Made by a program: the position numbers and the translations under genes. A stretch of DNA of 64,000 nucleotides from Bacteroidetes bacterium 47-18 (GTDB lineage Bacteria; Bacteroidota; Bacteroidia; Chitinophagales; Chitinophagaceae). Under the pieces are notes generated by a model, which saw nothing but the letters and a program-made list of their open reading frames with translations, had not been told where the DNA came from and did not search any database. Shown piece after piece: positions 17,585 to 26,359 of this stretch. Numbering within the stretch: the first letter of the stretch is position 1; each line of letters begins with the position of its first letter. The stretch is taken from positions 211,978 to 275,977 of the forward strand of contig MKSF01000033.1 of assembly GCA_001897155.1 (NCBI GenBank). Direction: 5' to 3'.

Positions 17585-18661
17585 ATGCATTTATTAAATA
17601 TAGATACTTTTTTTATCATTGAAAAAGTCGTACTTGTACTGGTATTAGTACTTGTTGCATTCGGGGTAGCCGCCTATGCCACGTGGGCGGAACGTAAGGT
17701 CGCCGCGATCATGCAGGACCGTATCGGTCCGCTGAGGGCAGGCCCGTTCGGTTTGCTGCAGCCGCTGGCGGACGGCGGCAAGCTTTTCTTCAAGGAAGAG
17801 ATCAATCCTGACCGCTCCACCAAATGGATATTTATGCTGGCTCCCGCGGCCTTTATGGTTGTGGCGCTGATGGCCTGTGTGATCACGCCCTGGGGACCAA
17901 GCTTCACGATGAACATCGGCGGTACGATCCGTACCATTGACCTGCATGTCGCGGATGTCAATGTCGGTGTGCTGCTGGTCTTTGCCATTGTCAGCGTCGG
18001 CTTGTACGGCATTATGCTGGGCGGATGGGCTTCCAATAACAAATTCTCCCTGCTGGCGGCTATCCGGGCGGCCTCCCAGGCCATCTCCTACGAGCTGGCA
18101 TTAGGACTGAGCCTGATAGCCCTGGTAATGATGTCCGGCACGTTGAGCCTGAAAGAGATCGTGGAAGCGCAGAAAGGTTTCTGGGATGGCAGTTACTTTA
18201 CCTGGAATGTCTTTAAGCAGCCGCTCGGCTTCGTGATCTTCTTTGTATGCGCGCTGGCGGAGCTGAACCGCGCACCCTTTGATATGCCGGAATCTGAAAG
18301 TGAGCTGAACACCGGCTACCTGCTGGAATACTCTTCCATGAAGCAGGGGATGTTCATGTTCGCTGAATATATCAACCTGTTCTTTACGTCCGTGCTGCTG
18401 TCCACCCTGTATTTCGGCGGGTATAACTTCCCGTTCATGGATGTGGTAGCGGCCGCTGTACCCGGATGGGTATTTTCACTGATCTGCTTTGGCGCCTTAA
18501 TGACCAAAGCCGTAGGATTCATATTATTTATCATGGCGCTCAGGTGGACCCTGCCGAGATTCCGTTTTGACCAGGTGCTGAAGCTGGGCTGGACCGGGCT
18601 GATACCGCTGGCCCTGGTAAACCTGCTCATTACCGGAGCCATTATCGTATTTTTAAATTAA
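17585..18661 (+). CDS. nuoH: NADH-quinone oxidoreductase subunit H
   Basis: NuoH is the inner-membrane subunit at the junction of the two arms; it contributes to the quinone channel. The 358-residue protein has eight or more helices. The conserved cytoplasmic loops are AERKVAAIMQDRIGPLRAGPFGLLQPLADGGKLFFKEE and ELNRAPFDMPESESELNTGYLLEYSSMKQGMFMFAEY, whose acidic cluster is a hallmark of the family. Length is normal. It lies between nuoG and nuoI, in standard order. Confidence 0.97.
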   Translation: MHLLNIDTFFIIEKVVLVLVLVLVAFGVAAYATWAERKVAAIMQDRIGPLRAGPFGLLQPLADGGKLFFKEEINPDRSTKWIFMLAPAAFMVVALMACVITPWGPSFTMNIGGTIRTIDLHVADVNVGVLLVFAIVSVGLYGIMLGGWASNNKFSLLAAIRAASQAISYELALGLSLIALVMMSGTLSLKEIVEAQKGFWDGSYFTWNVFKQPLGFVIFFVCALAELNRAPFDMPESESELNTGYLLEYSSMKQGMFMFAEYINLFFTSVLLSTLYFGGYNFPFMDVVAAAVPGWVFSLICFGALMTKAVGFILFIMALRWTLPRFRFDQVLKLGWTGLIPLALVNLLITGAIIVFLN

Positions 18662-18708
18662 CAACAGGCATCAGTCCCCGGACTGTGACTCATAAAAGAC
18701 TTATAATT

Positions 18709-19245
18709 ATGCAATTGACCAACCGTTCTGTAGCTGTAGACAGAAGCCCGATGACGCTCAGGGAGAGAATATACCTCCCCGCGGTGCTGGGTGGTTTGAA
18801 AATTACATTGGGACACGCTGTAAAGACTATTTTCAAAGGTGCCCCTACCACCAATTACCCGAAAGAAAAAAGGCCTTTCAGCCCCGTCTTCAGGGGACTG
18901 CACATCCTGAACAGGGATGAGGAAGGCAGGGAACGCTGCACGGCCTGTGGGCTATGCGCCCTGGCCTGCCCGGCAGAAGCCATTACCATGGAAGCGGCCG
19001 AAAGGAAGAAAGGCGAAGAGCACCTGTACAGGGAGGAGAAATATGCCGCCAGGTACGAGATCAATATGCTGCGCTGCATTTTCTGCGGCTATTGTGAAGA
19101 AGCCTGCCCCAAGGATGCCATCTATTTAACGGAAACAGTGATGCCGGCCTCTTACAAAAGGGACTTTTTTATCTATAAGAAAGAGGACCTCCTGATCACC
19201 CGGGAGCAGATTGACGAAAGAAAAGCCAAACAACAACACCGGTAA
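18709..19245 (+). CDS. nuoI: NADH-quinone oxidoreductase subunit I
   Basis: NuoI carries two 4Fe-4S clusters (N6a and N6b). The 178-residue product has two ferredoxin motifs: Cys77/80/83 followed by Cys87-Pro (CTACGLCALACP), and Cys123/126/129 followed by Cys133-Pro (CIFCGYCEEACP). The ATG at 18709 (MQLTNRSVAV) is preferred; a GTG at 18685 would add eight residues. The N terminus YLPAVLGGLKITLGHAVKTIF is the usual membrane-associated amphipathic part. Confidence 0.95.
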   Translation: MQLTNRSVAVDRSPMTLRERIYLPAVLGGLKITLGHAVKTIFKGAPTTNYPKEKRPFSPVFRGLHILNRDEEGRERCTACGLCALACPAEAITMEAAERKKGEEHLYREEKYAARYEINMLRCIFCGYCEEACPKDAIYLTETVMPASYKRDFFIYKKEDLLITREQIDERKAKQQHR

Positions 19246-19289
19246 TTATCATCACCGGTGCTTTTATCTTTTAAATAATTTAATCAATA

Positions 19290-19823
19290 ATGTCTGTCAA
19301 CGAAATATTATTCTGGATACTCTCGGTTCTTGCCCTCTCCTGTGCCCTGGGGGTCATATTCAGCAGGAATCCGGTAAATAGCGTATTATTCCTGATCGCC
19401 ACCTTTTTCACTATCAGCGGTCATTATATATTGATGAATGCCCAGTTCCTGGCCATTGTCAACATCATCGTGTATGCGGGCGCCATTATGGTGCTTTTCC
19501 TCTTCGTGATCATGCTGATGAACCTCAACTCCGATACGGAGCCGCAGAAAAGCAGGCTGATACAATTTGCTGCCGTCTTAAGCGGGGGCGCCCTGTTCCT
19601 GGTATTCATAGCCGCCCTGAAAACGGCCTCCGTCAATTATACCGGCGTAGTGGAAGCAGGTGGCGATATAGGCCTGGTGCAGCACCTGGGCAAAGTGCTT
19701 TTCAATGAATATGTGCTGCCGTTCGAGATCAGCAGCGTGCTCTTCCTGAGCGCTATGGTAGGCGCCATGGTGCTGGGCAGAAGAGAAGATAAGCAGGTAA
19801 TAGACACTCACAGCAATTCCTAA
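19290..19823 (+). CDS. nuoJ: NADH-quinone oxidoreductase subunit J
   Basis: This is a membrane-arm subunit of complex I. The 177-residue protein has five helices and the family block [53 protein letters not shown]. The C-terminal [22 protein letters not shown] also matches. It is followed by nuoK after 20 bases. Confidence 0.96.
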   Translation: MSVNEILFWILSVLALSCALGVIFSRNPVNSVLFLIATFFTISGHYILMNAQFLAIVNIIVYAGAIMVLFLFVIMLMNLNSDTEPQKSRLIQFAAVLSGGALFLVFIAALKTASVNYTGVVEAGGDIGLVQHLGKVLFNEYVLPFEISSVLFLSAMVGAMVLGRREDKQVIDTHSNS

Positions 19824-19843
19824 AACGATTTAAACACTCACAT

Positions 19844-20143
19844 ATGCCGTTTCAATATTATTTATTTTTAAGCCTTGCCCTCTTCTGCATCGGTGTTACA
19901 GGCGTGCTGATGCGCAGGAACGCCATTATCGTATTTATGTGCATTGAGCTGATGCTGAATGCCGTCAACCTCCTGATGGTAGCATTGAGCAAAATGTTCG
20001 GGGTAGCAGACGCGCAGATCTTTGTATTTTTTATAATGGTGGTAGCCGCCGCGGAGGTCGCTATAGGCCTTTCCATCATTGTCATGGTGTACAGGAAAAT
20101 ACAATCCGTGGATATTAATATCCTCAACAGGCTGAAGAATTAA
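19844..20143 (+). CDS. nuoK: NADH-quinone oxidoreductase subunit K
   Basis: This is a small antiporter-like membrane subunit. The 99-residue protein has three helices with the conserved buried Glu residues: one in [20 protein letters not shown], another in [20 protein letters not shown]. Length is typical. It lies between nuoJ and nuoL. Confidence 0.97.
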   Translation: MPFQYYLFLSLALFCIGVTGVLMRRNAIIVFMCIELMLNAVNLLMVALSKMFGVADAQIFVFFIMVVAAAEVAIGLSIIVMVYRKIQSVDINILNRLKN

Positions 20144-20179
20144 TCATTTAAACGTTTTTATTTACTTATTGAATAATAT

Positions 20180-22069
20180 ATGACACAATTAGTTTACTTA
20201 GTTCCATTATTACCCCTGATCGGTTTCCTGATCAACGGTCTGTTATGGAAAAGTATGCCCCGGAAAACTGCCGGCATCCTGGCCAGCGGAGTGATGCTCC
20301 TGGCCTTTGCCCTGTCGGTGGGAATATTTTTCGAAGTAAAGAACAACCCGGGTTACGGAACTGTGGTTACATTGTTTGACTTCATACAATCAGGGGCCCT
20401 TTCCCTGCCCTTCGCGTTCCAGGTGGACGAGCTGTCCTCCTTATTCCTGCTGATCATTACGGGTATAGGCTTCCTGATCCACCTGTATTCTACAGCCTAT
20501 ATGCACGATGATCCCGGCTATGTGAAATATTTTGCCTATCTCAATTTTTTCGTCTTCTCCATGCTGCTGCTGGTGCTGGGCGCCAATTATGCCATCATGT
20601 TCATCGGCTGGGAAGGCGTAGGGCTGGCCTCCTACCTGCTGATAGGATTCTGGTTTAAGAATAAGGATTATACCAACGCCTCCAAAAAAGCGTTCATCAT
20701 GAACCGTATCGGCGATCTCGGGTTCCTGGTCGGTATGTTCCTCGTTATCTATCATTTCGGTACCCTGGCCTACAGCGACCTGTTCATGCAGTTTGCAGAC
20801 GGCGTGCCCGCCAATGTATCGCAGGGTGTCATCAATGCTATCTGCATCTGCTTCTTTATCGGCGCGATGGGTAAATCCGCCCAGATACCTTTATATACCT
20901 GGCTGCCGGATGCCATGGCCGGCCCTACCCCTGTGTCAGCCCTGATACATGCCGCCACAATGGTAACGGCCGGTATCTATATGATAGCCCGCAGCAATAT
21001 CATGTATAACCTGGCGCCACTGGCGCAGAATATGATAGCGATCATCGGTATTGCCACCGTTTTACTGGCGGCTTCCATAGCTATTAAGCAGAACGACATC
21101 AAAAAAGTGCTGGCCTACTCTACGGTAAGCCAGCTCGGCTATATGTTCCTCGCGCTGGGCGTGGGCGCTTATGTGGGCGCTATCTTCCACGTGATGACGC
21201 ACGCTTTCTTCAAAGCGCTTCTATTCCTGGGCAGCGGCTCCGTTATTCACGCTATGGGCGGCGAGCAGGATATGAAATTCATGGGAGGCCTGGGCAGGAA
21301 AATGAAGATCACGCAATTTACATTCCTGATCGGATGCCTGGCCATAGCTGGCGTACCGATGTTCTCCGGCTTCTTTTCCAAAGACGAGATACTCGCTGCA
21401 GCCTATATGAAATCCCCTGTGCTGTACGCGCTGGGCATCGCGGGCGCTATGATGACCGCTTTCTATATGTTCAGGGCCTATTTCCTGACCTTTACAGGTG
21501 CTTTCAGGGGTACGCACGAGCAGGAGCATCATCTTCACGAAAGTCCTGCCGCTATGACCATTCCGCTGATCGTACTGGCGGTGCTGGCTGTTGTCGGCGG
21601 CTATGTCGGCTTACCTGCCGTCATTACGGAAAATCACCTGCTGGGCCGCTACCTGTCCCCCGTGGTCACCAATAACCTGGCTTCCGGGCACCTGTCGCAC
21701 AGTACGGAATGGGTATTGATGGGCATATCGGTAGCAGCCGTAGCGCTGATGATCTTCCTGGCTTACAGCACCACCAAGAAAGGCACGTTTAAGGAGCCTT
21801 CCGGCTTAGGCAAGGTGCTGGCCAATAAATGGTATGTGGACGAAATTTATAATGCGCTGATCGTAAAGCCGCTGAAGCACATCTCCCTGCTCTTAGACAG
21901 GTATGTGGAACGCTGCGGTATAGACGGCATCGTCAACGGCGTAGGCAGGCTGGTACAATGGAGCGGTGGTAAGATCAGGCTCCTGCAGAACGGCCAGGTA
22001 GGTGTGTACATCTTTGGTATGGTGCTGGGCATCATACTGCTGTTAATAGTAGGACTGCTGTTTTTATAA
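20180..22069 (+). CDS. nuoL: NADH-quinone oxidoreductase subunit L
   Basis: NuoL is the distal proton-pumping subunit of complex I, related to Mrp antiporters. The 629-residue membrane protein has the conserved MFIGWEGVGLASYLLIGFWF and GAMGKSAQIPLYTWLPDAMAGPTPVSALIHAATMVTAGIYMIAR blocks, then KVLAYSTVSQLGYMFLALGVGAY with its Lys and SGFFSKDEI. The C-terminal part (WYVDEIYNALIVKPLKHIS) corresponds to the long lateral helix region and a final membrane helix. Length is normal. Confidence 0.97.
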   Translation: MTQLVYLVPLLPLIGFLINGLLWKSMPRKTAGILASGVMLLAFALSVGIFFEVKNNPGYGTVVTLFDFIQSGALSLPFAFQVDELSSLFLLIITGIGFLIHLYSTAYMHDDPGYVKYFAYLNFFVFSMLLLVLGANYAIMFIGWEGVGLASYLLIGFWFKNKDYTNASKKAFIMNRIGDLGFLVGMFLVIYHFGTLAYSDLFMQFADGVPANVSQGVINAICICFFIGAMGKSAQIPLYTWLPDAMAGPTPVSALIHAATMVTAGIYMIARSNIMYNLAPLAQNMIAIIGIATVLLAASIAIKQNDIKKVLAYSTVSQLGYMFLALGVGAYVGAIFHVMTHAFFKALLFLGSGSVIHAMGGEQDMKFMGGLGRKMKITQFTFLIGCLAIAGVPMFSGFFSKDEILAAAYMKSPVLYALGIAGAMMTAFYMFRAYFLTFTGAFRGTHEQEHHLHESPAAMTIPLIVLAVLAVVGGYVGLPAVITENHLLGRYLSPVVTNNLASGHLSHSTEWVLMGISVAAVALMIFLAYSTTKKGTFKEPSGLGKVLANKWYVDEIYNALIVKPLKHISLLLDRYVERCGIDGIVNGVGRLVQWSGGKIRLLQNGQVGVYIFGMVLGIILLLIVGLLFL

Positions 22070-22138
22070 GCAGCACGCAGCGTGTGTTGTAGGAAGGAAA
22101 GAAACTTTTAAAAATATTCAATAGACAAATACATAACA

Positions 22139-23560
22139 ATGTTATTAGTATTACTCATTATAGTACCTGTCTTATTAGGAGCCCTTACCTTTACGGCCAA
22201 AGCCGAAGGGGTTGCCAGGAATGCAGGCCTGTTCTCATCATTCATCAGCCTGGTCCTGTCGGGTATCGTTGCCAGCAATTACCTGGTCGGGACGGCCCAG
22301 GATTTCTCAGCGAACTGGATGCCGGCCCTGGGCGCTAAGTTCGCGCTGCATGCCAATGGCACCGCCGTCCTGATGGTCCTGCTGACTGCCATCGTATTTG
22401 TGCTGATCTTTTTATCGCAACGTAATAAGCCTGTTGAAAATGAGCACCGCTTTTACGGCCTGATGCAATGGGCACAGGCGGGACTGGCCGGAGTGTTCCT
22501 GGCGGACGACCTGCTGCTGTTTTACTTCTTCTGGGAGCTGGCGCTGATACCTGTATATTTTCTCTGCTCCCAGTGGGGCGGTGAAAAAAGGATCAAGGTC
22601 ACTTTCAAATTTTTCATTTATACATTCTTAGGCAGCCTGTTCATGCTGGGGGGCATCATTTACCTTTATACGCTCAACCCCAGCAAATCATTCGACCTGA
22701 CCAGCATGATGACCACGGGCAACGGGCTGAGCGCCTGCTCCCAGCAGATACTGTTCTGGGCCTTTTTCATTGCCTTTGCCATCAAAATGCCGATATTTCC
22801 TTTTCATACCTGGCAGCCGGACACTTATGAGCAGTCATCCACGCCCATCACGATCGTGTTAAGCGCCCTGATGGTCAAAATGGGACTGTTCGCCACCGTC
22901 AAATGGGTGATCCCGGTATTCCCGCAGGGCGTAGCATTCTGGACGGATACGGTGATCATCCTGAGCCTGGTCGGCCTGGTATATGCTTCTTTGCTGGCTA
23001 CCATCCAGACGGATATTAAACGCCTGATCGCCTATTCTTCCATAGCGCATATAGCCCTGATGAGCGTGGGCATCTTCGCCCATACGGACATCGCGCTGAA
23101 CGGCCTGATCGTACAGATGTTCAACCACGGCATTAACATCACGGGATTATGGCTGATCGTCCATATGATCGAGAAGCGTTACGGCACACGCAACCTGAAC
23201 GAGCTGGGTGGCCTGGCTAATAATGCCCCGAAGCTGACCATAGCCCTGGTGATCATTGCCTTTGCCAATATCGCCCTGCCGCTGACCAACGGCTTTGTAG
23301 GAGAATTTATGCTGTTCCATGGTATTTTCCAGAGCGCCAATCCGCACCACATCGCCTATATGGTCATCGCCGGTCTGGGTGTGATCCTGGGGGCTGTATA
23401 TACACTGAATATGGTGCAGAAGGTCGCTTACGGGGATAAGCATATCGAGGGCGTGCAGGATGTTAGCGGTAATGAATGGATCGCCCTGGTGGCCGTTATC
23501 GTGCTGATCATAACACTGGGTGTGTATCCCGGGCTGCTCTACGGCTTTTTACCTGCCTGA
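22139..23560 (+). CDS. nuoM: NADH-quinone oxidoreductase subunit M
   Basis: This is the second antiporter-like proton-pumping subunit. The 473-residue protein shows YFFWELALIPVYFLCSQWGGEKR (with the key Glu), FAIKMPIFPFHTWQPDTYEQSSTPITIVLSALMVKMGLF, KRLIAYSSIAHIALMSVGIFAHTD and a NHGINITGLWLIVHMIEKR segment. Length is within the normal range. It lies between nuoL and nuoN. Confidence 0.97.
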   Translation: MLLVLLIIVPVLLGALTFTAKAEGVARNAGLFSSFISLVLSGIVASNYLVGTAQDFSANWMPALGAKFALHANGTAVLMVLLTAIVFVLIFLSQRNKPVENEHRFYGLMQWAQAGLAGVFLADDLLLFYFFWELALIPVYFLCSQWGGEKRIKVTFKFFIYTFLGSLFMLGGIIYLYTLNPSKSFDLTSMMTTGNGLSACSQQILFWAFFIAFAIKMPIFPFHTWQPDTYEQSSTPITIVLSALMVKMGLFATVKWVIPVFPQGVAFWTDTVIILSLVGLVYASLLATIQTDIKRLIAYSSIAHIALMSVGIFAHTDIALNGLIVQMFNHGINITGLWLIVHMIEKRYGTRNLNELGGLANNAPKLTIALVIIAFANIALPLTNGFVGEFMLFHGIFQSANPHHIAYMVIAGLGVILGAVYTLNMVQKVAYGDKHIEGVQDVSGNEWIALVAVIVLIITLGVYPGLLYGFLPA

Positions 23561-23636
23561 GCTACCCGGTAAATATTTGGAAACTAAATTGTAAAAGAAA
23601 AACAGGCCCTTCAGCAGGGTTGTATATAAATAGCGT

Positions 23637-25034
23637 ATGAAACCACTTATTGCTTCTGCATTATTCGGTATTTTAATGATGTTTGCCGCACTGACAGTAA
23701 AAGAAAGGCGCTCTTTCAGCGTATTTGCGCTGGTGTTGCTGGCATTACTGACAGGCATTAATATCTGGGAGCTGGCAGAAACCCGGCAGGCGCTCAGCTC
23801 CAATAATATGGGCGGGGTCTATTTCTTTAAGAATATGGTCAAGGTCGATGCCTTCAATCTCTGGTTCAACACCCTGATGTCTGCGCTGACGCTGCTATAT
23901 GTGGGGCTGATGCACAGGAATATAGAAAGGGTGGGCCTGCACGTGGGAGAATACTACGCCCTGATCTTCTTTATCCTTTCCGGCATCTACCTGATGAGCA
24001 CCTTTAATAACCTGCTGATCCTCTTCCTGGGCATAGAGCTGATGTCTATACCGCAATACATACTGGCAGGCAGCGACAAGCGGAATCTCAAATCATCGGA
24101 GGCCTCGCTGAAATACTTCCTGATGGGCGCTTTCTCCACCGGCATACTCCTGATGGGGATGGCATTGCTGTACGCAGCGCTCCGCACCTTCAACATCGAA
24201 CAGTTCAACTTCTCCATGCTGGGCTCCAATACCATACTGGCCGTAGCAGGTATCATCCTGATGATCATCTCCTTCGGGTTTAAGGTTTCTGCGGCTCCCA
24301 TGCACTTCTGGACCCCCGATGTGTACGACGGCGCCCCTACACCTTTCACAGCCTTTATGGCTACGATCGTGAAAGTGGCTATCTTCTTCGGCTTCCTGTC
24401 CATTTTCAAGAACGCGTTCTATACCCTGCAGGGCACCTGGGCACTCGTATTGGGCATCATAACGGCGCTCACGCTGATCATCGGTAACCTGACCGCCGTA
24501 TTCCAGCAAAGCGTCAAGCGGATGCTGGCCTACTCTTCCATAGCGCAGGCAGGATTTATGCTGTTTGCCATAATTGCCAGCAATGCCATGGCCTCCAAAG
24601 GCATCCTGGTCTATGCCGTGGCCTATTCCGTAGCAACGCTGGGTCTCTTTGCCGTACTGGCCAAAATGAAAGATTATACCTATGATGGCTTTAACGGCCT
24701 TGCCAAAACACACCCTTACCTGGCCGCCGCCGCCGCCGTATTCCTCTTATCCCTGGCCGGCATCCCGGCTACGGCAGGATTTATGGCCAAATATTATATG
24801 ATAGCCGCCCTGATAGAAGATGGCTATTTCATCTGGCTGGTCATCCTGGGACTGCTGATGGCTGCAGTGAGCGTATATTATTACTTCAAGGTGATCATGG
24901 CCATGTACTTCCGGGAAGGCACCCCTGAGCTGGCCCACCCTGTGACCGTGGCTGACAAGATCCTGCTGGGCATATGCGTAGCGCTGGTATTCGCCCTGGG
25001 CATCCTTCCGGATATGCTGCTGAGCTGTATTTAA
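23637..25034 (+). CDS. nuoN: NADH-quinone oxidoreductase subunit N
   Basis: This is the third antiporter-like subunit and the last gene of the nuo operon. The 465-residue protein carries LLILFLGIELMSIPQYILAG, FKVSAAPMHFWTPDVYDGAPTPFTAFMATIVKVAIFFGF, KRMLAYSSIAQAGFMLFAI and LAGIPATAGFMAKYYM. These are typical family blocks with the conserved Glu and Lys residues. All 14 subunits are thus encoded, separately, in the order A-B-C-D-E-F-G-H-I-J-K-L-M-N. Confidence 0.96.
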   Translation: MKPLIASALFGILMMFAALTVKERRSFSVFALVLLALLTGINIWELAETRQALSSNNMGGVYFFKNMVKVDAFNLWFNTLMSALTLLYVGLMHRNIERVGLHVGEYYALIFFILSGIYLMSTFNNLLILFLGIELMSIPQYILAGSDKRNLKSSEASLKYFLMGAFSTGILLMGMALLYAALRTFNIEQFNFSMLGSNTILAVAGIILMIISFGFKVSAAPMHFWTPDVYDGAPTPFTAFMATIVKVAIFFGFLSIFKNAFYTLQGTWALVLGIITALTLIIGNLTAVFQQSVKRMLAYSSIAQAGFMLFAIIASNAMASKGILVYAVAYSVATLGLFAVLAKMKDYTYDGFNGLAKTHPYLAAAAAVFLLSLAGIPATAGFMAKYYMIAALIEDGYFIWLVILGLLMAAVSVYYYFKVIMAMYFREGTPELAHPVTVADKILLGICVALVFALGILPDMLLSCI

Positions 25035-25078
25035 CAAACTTTATCTTGTTATAACATAACGTAAGTTAATAAAATTAT

Positions 25079-25130
25079 TATCTTTGTTACCCTGTTTTGA
25101 CCTGTATGTTCAGGCCGGAACAGGGTTTTA
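25079..25130 (+). promoter_or_regulatory. accD leader: -7 box and stable hairpin (or nuo operon terminator)
   Basis: TATCTTTG (25079-25086) matches the -7 box. Immediately after it lies a hairpin with outer arms ACCCTGTT (25089-25096) and AACAGGGT (25119-25126) and inner arms CCTG/CAGG, followed by TTTT. The hairpin can be read as the terminator of nuo, as an attenuator, or as the start of the accD 5' leader. The sequence alone does not decide. Confidence 0.5.
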
Positions 25131-25143
25131 AAATAAAAATATT

Positions 25144-26004
25144 ATGTCGACACTTTGGTTCAGAAGAAGCAATAAAGGTATCCAGACCGATACTAAAGAG
25201 AAAAAAGAAACCCCCGACGGGTTATGGCATAAATGCTCGGAATGCCGTACCACCATCACACAGCAGGAGCTGGCGGACAATATGTATATCTGTCCCAAAT
25301 GCGACTACCACAACAGGATCAATGCGAAAGAGTACTTTGAGATATTATTTGACGATGGCGCCTTCACCGAATTATTCGAAAATATCAGGGCCATTGATAA
25401 GCTGGGCTTCGTAGATGTCAAGCCCTACAAGGACAGGCTGGTAGCAGCCCAGAAGTCAACCGGCCTCGGTGATGCTATGACGGTAGGCGTCGGTAAGCTG
25501 GACGGCCGCGACCTGGTGATCGCCTGCATGAACTTCAATTTCATAGGCGGATCTATGGGTTCCGTAGTAGGCGAAAAGATAGCCCGTGGCATAGACTATG
25601 CCATACAACACAAGCTGCCCTTTATGATCATTTCCAAATCCGGCGGCGCGCGGATGATGGAATCCGCATTCTCCCTGATGCAGATGGCCAAAACCTCGGC
25701 CAAGCTGACACAGTTGTCCAAAGCCGGTCTGCCTTATATCTCCTTTATGACAGACCCCACTACGGGAGGCGTAACCGCATCGTTTGCCATGCTGGGCGAT
25801 ATCAATATCGCAGAGCCTAAGGCATTAATAGGCTTTGCAGGCCCTAGGGTCATTAAGGAAACGCTTAAAAAAGACCTGCCTCCTGGCTTCCAGCGTTCGG
25901 AATTCCTGCTGGAGCATGGGTTCCTGGATTTCGTGGTAAACCGCAAAAACCTGAAGACCGAGCTCAGCCACTGCCTGACCTGGTTCATGGAAGGAAAAAA
26001 ATAA
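25144..26004 (+). CDS. accD: Acetyl-CoA carboxylase carboxyltransferase subunit beta
   Basis: AccD with AccA transfers the carboxyl group from biotin to acetyl-CoA, making malonyl-CoA for fatty acid synthesis in the cytoplasm. The 286-residue product has the N-terminal zinc ribbon (Cys31, Cys34, Cys50, Cys53). The carboxyltransferase core includes [41 protein letters not shown] and [16 protein letters not shown]. Length is normal. The gene has its own -7 box and terminator, so it is probably monocistronic. accA is not in the window. Confidence 0.97.
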   Translation: MSTLWFRRSNKGIQTDTKEKKETPDGLWHKCSECRTTITQQELADNMYICPKCDYHNRINAKEYFEILFDDGAFTELFENIRAIDKLGFVDVKPYKDRLVAAQKSTGLGDAMTVGVGKLDGRDLVIACMNFNFIGGSMGSVVGEKIARGIDYAIQHKLPFMIISKSGGARMMESAFSLMQMAKTSAKLTQLSKAGLPYISFMTDPTTGGVTASFAMLGDINIAEPKALIGFAGPRVIKETLKKDLPPGFQRSEFLLEHGFLDFVVNRKNLKTELSHCLTWFMEGKK

Positions 26005-26019
26005 TAATCTTATACGATA

Positions 26020-26044
26020 AAACGCCCGCTGACAGCGGGCGTTT
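26020..26044 (+). terminator. Intrinsic terminator of accD
   Basis: The stem is AACGCCCGCT (26021-26030) / AGCGGGCGTT (26034-26043) with loop GAC. One further A-T pair closes its base, and it begins 15 bases after the accD stop. Confidence 0.9.
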
Positions 26045-26089
26045 GTAATAGTAGTATCAGCCCTGGCAGTTATCCCGGAAGCGATATTC

Positions 26090-26262
26090 CCGGCCCTAGG
26101 ATAATACCCTGCACCTTTCTTTCCGCTGATGGTCTCAGGCAGCTCCGTAACGAATTCAATGATACGCGGCATTTCTAAAGCGCTATATGAGCCGCCGTAT
26201 ATTCAAACAGGCTGTCCGCGGCCTGCTGTGACGCATCAAAATCCTTATTACATTCCCCGCCG
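26090..26262 (-). pseudogene. Remnant of an AMP-forming acyl-CoA synthetase (C-terminal end)
   Basis: The minus strand from about 26262 down encodes NKDFDASQQAADSLFEYTAAHIAL, a stop, then KC; shifting by one base it continues PRIIEFVTELPETISGK. Joined, HIAL-x-KCPRIIEFVTELPETISGK is the C-terminal signature of acyl-/aryl-CoA synthetases of the adenylate-forming family, which ends in a catalytic Lys motif SGKIR. The remnant shows a TAG in place of an expected Tyr codon and loss of one base within TGCCCG. A further one-base change follows SGK. Only about 55 codons remain, between accD and the T9SS gene. A longer minus ORF (25825-26172) runs into accD antisense and is not a gene. Confidence 0.7.
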
Positions 26263-26331
26263 GCAATCCCGGCAGACAGCTATACAGGTCCGGATAAATA
26301 AAAACAATAGAAGGCTTGATTGATATTTGTT

Positions 26332-26339
26332 TATTTTTG
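26332..26339 (+). promoter_or_regulatory. Possible promoter of the T9SS type B gene
   Basis: TATTTTTG (26332-26339) matches the -7 box 20 bases before the ATG at 26360. A TTG lies 13 bases upstream, closer than usual. Confidence 0.45.
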
Positions 26340-26359
26340 CGGTCAATTAAAAACTGCAT

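Noticed and set aside
25825..26172. Minus-strand open frame of 115 codons after accD
   Set aside because: Its first 18 codons are the acyl-CoA synthetase remnant; the rest is antisense to the terminator and accD, so it is not a functional gene.
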